This document shows, in pieces, positions 6,118 through 7,979 of a stretch of DNA of 7,979 nucleotides (its first letter is position 1; each line of letters begins with the position of its first letter). This DNA is from Desulfobacterales bacterium. Lineage in GTDB: Bacteria > Desulfobacterota > Desulfobacteria > Desulfobacterales > JAUWMJ01. Below the pieces are notes generated by a model, which saw nothing but the letters and a program-made list of their open reading frames with translations, did not search any database and was not told where the DNA came from. Location: the NCBI GenBank assembly GCA_030613225.1, contig JAUWMJ010000119.1:1-7979 (forward strand), read 5' to 3'. The position numbers were made by a program, and so were the translations under genes.

Positions 6118-6237
6118 CGATATCGACTCGATGAGTTGATATGTGGAGCTATGATGCGAAAACCGAGAATGCAAAGTCTCCGTACTTTAATATCAAATAA
6201 CATCTTATAACCAACTGTATGTTTAAAAGGATTTTTC
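6118..6237. other. Leader region of the NimA-like cassette
   Basis: 120 bp between the GTTGGGC core and the next gene, longer than the 12-28 nt leaders of the neighbouring cassettes. It has no coding frame of note. AAAAGGA at 6225-6231 is the ribosome binding site for the following gene. The extra length could hold a promoter, but I see no clean -35/-10 pair. Confidence 0.4.
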
Positions 6238-6792
6238 ATGTTCAGGGAAATTAGAAGAAAAGAAAAACGATTAACTATTGAAGAATGTAATGAAATTTTA
6301 TCGAAGGCAGAATATGGGACACTATCCACTATGGGGGTTGACGGCTACCCATATGCCGTACCACTAAATTATGTTTACCATAATGGAAGTATGTATTTTC
6401 ATTGTGCCACAGTTGGACACAAACTCGATAACATCGGTAACTGCTCTAAGGTATCTTTTAATGGCGTAACAGATGTTTGGGTAGTTCCACTGATACCTGA
6501 TGTAGAATTTAATAAATCCAACTTAAAATTTAACGGGTTCGACACAAATTTTAACAGTGTTATAATATTCGGAAAAGCTAAAGAGGTATTTGAAGAAGAA
6601 AAAATGGATGGACTGATTGCCTTTTTAAAAAAGTTCTTAAATGTAAATGAGTACAACAAGTATAAAGTGGCAGGAATCAAATATATTGAAAAATCATTTA
6701 AAAGGACAAAATTAATCAAGATCGAAATTGTGCATATGACAGGCAAAAGAGGAATACGAAAAAATAGGCAAATACAAGGAAAACAGCATTAG
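6238..6792 (+). CDS. Pyridoxamine 5'-phosphate oxidase-like split-barrel protein, NimA-related (cassette gene 3)
   Basis: Complete 184-aa protein with the pattern of the NimA/Pyridox_ox_2 branch of FMN-binding split barrels: FREIRRKEKRLT at the N-terminus, EYGTLSTMGVDGYPYAVPLNY at about 25-45, MYFHCATVGHKLDNI at 52-66, VIIFGKAKEV at about 108-117 and IKIEIVHMTGKRG near the C-terminus. NimA-type proteins bind FMN (or a similar cofactor), and some reduce 5-nitroimidazole drugs to amines; whether this one does is unknown. Residues about 78-106 form a longer and less typical linker between strands. The start has AAAAGGA 6 nt upstream. The gene is much AT-richer than its neighbours, suggesting a different donor. 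Its TAG overlaps the first base of the following inverse core. Confidence 0.88.
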   Translation: MFREIRRKEKRLTIEECNEILSKAEYGTLSTMGVDGYPYAVPLNYVYHNGSMYFHCATVGHKLDNIGNCSKVSFNGVTDVWVVPLIPDVEFNKSNLKFNGFDTNFNSVIIFGKAKEVFEEEKMDGLIAFLKKFLNVNEYNKYKVAGIKYIEKSFKRTKLIKIEIVHMTGKRGIRKNRQIQGKQH

Positions 6793-6849
6793 CCCAACCT
6801 ATCGCTTCATCGGCCGTAAAAAGCAGCGCCGCTGATCTTCGTGTTATCT
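6792..6849 (+). other. Short attC site of the NimA-like cassette
   Basis: 58-bp site with R'' GCCCAAC (6792-6798) and R' GTTATCT (6843-6849). R'' is the exact reverse complement of the opening core GTTGGGC at 6111. Arms TCATCGGC (6807-6814) and GCCGCTGA (6828-6835) pair with one mismatch around a loop of 13 nt. The end GCTGATCTTCGT before R' resembles the CTGAATTTCGTC before R' of the preceding site, so the two are related. Confidence 0.78.
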
Positions 6850-6877
6850 CACAGAATCGTACAAGGAGTATTGAACT

Positions 6878-7483
6878 ATGGAAATTAACTTGATGGACTT
6901 AGAGCCCCGCCATGCCCATGATATCCTTACAAGTTCTATAATACCTCGACCTATTGCGTGGGTATCCTCTATTAATAAAGATAGCCAAACTAATCTTGCT
7001 CCGTTCAGTTTTTTCACCGGGGTATCGTGGTCACCGCCTATCCTCGCATTCTCTGTAGTCAACCGTTCAGATGGATCTATGAAAGACACAGTGATAAACA
7101 TTCGAGAGGTTCCAGAGTTTGTTGTAAACATTGTTTCAGTGGAACTTCTTTCCATCATGGAGTTTTCTGCTAAGTCATTGCCTTATGGAAGCGATAAGCA
7201 TTCAATAAAAGGCATACATTGGATTCCAGCAAAAAAGATAAAGCCTTACCGTGTTCAGGAGGCTAAGATTTCATTTGAATGTACACTGGAACGTATAGTC
7301 ACAGTTAGTGAAGGCCCTAACGCAGGAAATTTGATTCTTGGACGGGTACAGCTCGTTCATTTGCAAGATCATTTATTGAAGAACAAAAAAGAAATTGATT
7401 GGCTTGGCCTGGATGTTCTTGGTCGGCTCAGCGGTAACCGATATTGTGCTGTCCGTTCGGTTATTGAGAGCGAAACCAATTAA
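6878..7483 (+). CDS. Flavin reductase-like FMN-binding split-barrel protein (cassette gene 4)
   Basis: Complete 201-aa protein of the flavin reductase/DIM6-NTAB family. Diagnostic blocks are IIPRPIAWVSSIN at 21-33, NLAPFSFFTGVSWSPPILAFSV at about 39-60, the DT..NI..VPEFVVNIVS segment at about 70-87, and NAGNLILGRVQLVHL at about 148-162. These proteins bind FMN in a split barrel and usually reduce flavin with NAD(P)H to supply a partner oxygenase, or act as flavoenzymes themselves. No oxygenase lies nearby, so its job is open. AAGGAG stands 9 nt before the start, the best ribosome binding site in the array. The gene starts 28 nt after the GTTATCT core and ends just before the next inverse core. 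It is the second split-barrel flavoprotein in a row but belongs to a different branch from the preceding gene. Confidence 0.9.
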   Translation: MEINLMDLEPRHAHDILTSSIIPRPIAWVSSINKDSQTNLAPFSFFTGVSWSPPILAFSVVNRSDGSMKDTVINIREVPEFVVNIVSVELLSIMEFSAKSLPYGSDKHSIKGIHWIPAKKIKPYRVQEAKISFECTLERIVTVSEGPNAGNLILGRVQLVHLQDHLLKNKKEIDWLGLDVLGRLSGNRYCAVRSVIESETN

Positions 7484-7488
7484 AGAAG

Positions 7489-7550
7489 AGATAACGACTT
7501 GCTGGAGAGGGCCGCACAAAAAGAACGCGCGCCCTTCAACAATACTAAAT
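7489..7550 (+). other. attC site of the flavin reductase cassette, right core degenerate
   Basis: 62-bp site. R'' AGATAAC (7489-7495) is the exact complement of the opening core GTTATCT at 6843. Arms 7499-7515 and 7527-7542 pair strongly (TTG.TG.A..GGGC.CGC) around an A-rich tip. Where R' should be, the sequence is ACTAAAT (7544-7550): the RRRY part fits but GT of GTT is replaced by AC. No other GTT occurs before the next gene, so this boundary is probably inactive. Confidence 0.65.
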
Positions 7551-7572
7551 TAATAAATTTATAGAGGGCTTT

Positions 7573-7979
7573 ATGGAAATAAAAATACAATTTGCAAGAA
7601 AAGAGCAAGTTCGTGATTGCCTGCTATGTATTAAACATTCAGAGTTGTGGGATACATATTTTAAATCCAATACCTCAGCTGAGAATAATATAAAGGAAAT
7701 GATAATCAAAAAACAAATTTATGTTGCATTGAATAAAAATGATAAGTGTATTGGTTTTATGGGCGTAATTAATAATGGGTGTTTCCGGAAATTTTCATAT
7801 CTATCTCTAATTGCTGTAAAGAAAAGATATAGAGGGAAAGGGATTGGTAAGGAGTTGATTAATAAATTTGAGGAAATTGGGTTTAAAAAAGCGAATAGAG
7901 TATTTCTTTTGGTTAGTCATTTTAATAAGAAAGCTCAATTGTTATATAAAATATTAGGTTATAAGAAAGTTGGAAAAAT
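7573..7979 (+). CDS. GNAT-family N-acetyltransferase (C-terminus outside window)
   Basis: A frame open from ATG at 7573 to the right edge gives 135 residues with no stop. The N-terminal strand IKIQFARKEQ is followed by a central IYVALNKNDKCIGFMGV and the acetyl-CoA site YLSLIAVKKRYRGKGIGKEL at about 77-96, with the motif A loop R-G-K-G-I-G. The N...A..LY...GY motif B region (HFNKKAQLLYKILGYKKVGK) closes the visible part, so only the last few residues are probably missing. The acceptor substrate is unknown. GAGGG lies about 6 nt before the start. The gene is very AT-rich and lysine-rich, unlike the first GNAT gene, so the two are not recent duplicates. It starts 22 nt after the degenerate attC core, as expected for a next cassette gene. 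Confidence 0.88.
   Translation, partial: MEIKIQFARKEQVRDCLLCIKHSELWDTYFKSNTSAENNIKEMIIKKQIYVALNKNDKCIGFMGVINNGCFRKFSYLSLIAVKKRYRGKGIGKELINKFEEIGFKKANRVFLLVSHFNKKAQLLYKILGYKKVGK

Larger units (their letters stand above)
4789..7550 (+). mobile_element. Integron gene-cassette array (four cassettes; no integrase in window)
   Basis: Four consecutive plus-strand units each contain one gene and end in an attC-like palindrome. Core starts are GTTCGGC (4789), CTTCGGT (5318), GTTGGGC (6111) and GTTATCT (6843). Their paired inverse cores behind the genes are GCCGAAT (5265), ACCGAAC (5990), GCCCAAC (6792) and AGATAAC (7489). Each inverse core is the reverse complement of the core opening the same cassette, exactly in the last two and with single-base changes in the first two. 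This relation arises because the circular cassette joins its first bases to its own attC. The genes are unrelated, differ in base composition, lack clear promoters of their own and carry their own ribosome binding sites, all usual for cassettes. No intI gene is seen, so the piece is either the distal part of a chromosomal integron or an integrase-less attC cluster. Confidence 0.8.

Noticed and set aside
6093..6329. Minus-strand frame of 78 codons across the NimA-like cassette leader
   Set aside because: It overlaps the attC and the start of a well-supported plus-strand gene and has no ribosome binding site or recognisable domain.

Overview
The window looks like accessory DNA from an anaerobic, probably Desulfobacterota-like bacterium. 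That placement is inferred from a tungsten-type aldehyde:ferredoxin oxidoreductase (AOR) gene with its own MoaD-like partner, a Leu-type tRNA remnant and a chromosomal-style integron cassette array. No rRNA or marker gene fixes it further.

Layout. Positions 1-1718 hold a minus-strand operon of three tightly packed genes: a TIGR04255-family protein, an unrecognised 237-aa protein, and a third unrecognised protein that starts in an ATGA overlap and runs off the left edge. A near-consensus promoter with an A-tract element upstream drives it. Positions 1719-2257 are non-coding and contain the 3' part of a Leu-type tRNA gene on the minus strand, a typical scar of an integrated element. Next come, on the plus strand, a small DUF2007-like gene (2258-2527), a GC-richer AOR gene (2701-4422) and a MoaD-like gene (4433-4672).

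The right part, from 4789 onward, is best read as an array of integron gene cassettes, all on the plus strand: GNAT acetyltransferase, HAD phosphatase, NimA-like split-barrel protein, flavin reductase-like protein and a second GNAT gene cut by the window edge. The evidence is structural. Every gene is followed by an imperfect palindrome of 58-128 bp bounded by integron core sites. The inverse core (R'') behind each gene is the reverse complement of the core (R') that opens the same cassette: GTTGGGC/GCCCAAC and GTTATCT/AGATAAC are exact, while the GNAT and HAD cassettes match with one or two substitutions. That is the relation expected if each unit once existed as a circle. Two boundaries have damaged cores, so GNAT+HAD, and flavin reductase plus the last GNAT, may now be locked together.

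The AOR-MoaD pair is followed by an attC-like palindrome whose right end shares a 12-bp block with a site just before the DUF2007-like gene, so the tungsten-enzyme genes may themselves sit in an unusually large cassette. No integron integrase is in the window. Apart from AOR with MoaD, the plus-strand genes look like independent cargo (acetylation, dephosphorylation, flavin redox chemistry) rather than one pathway.
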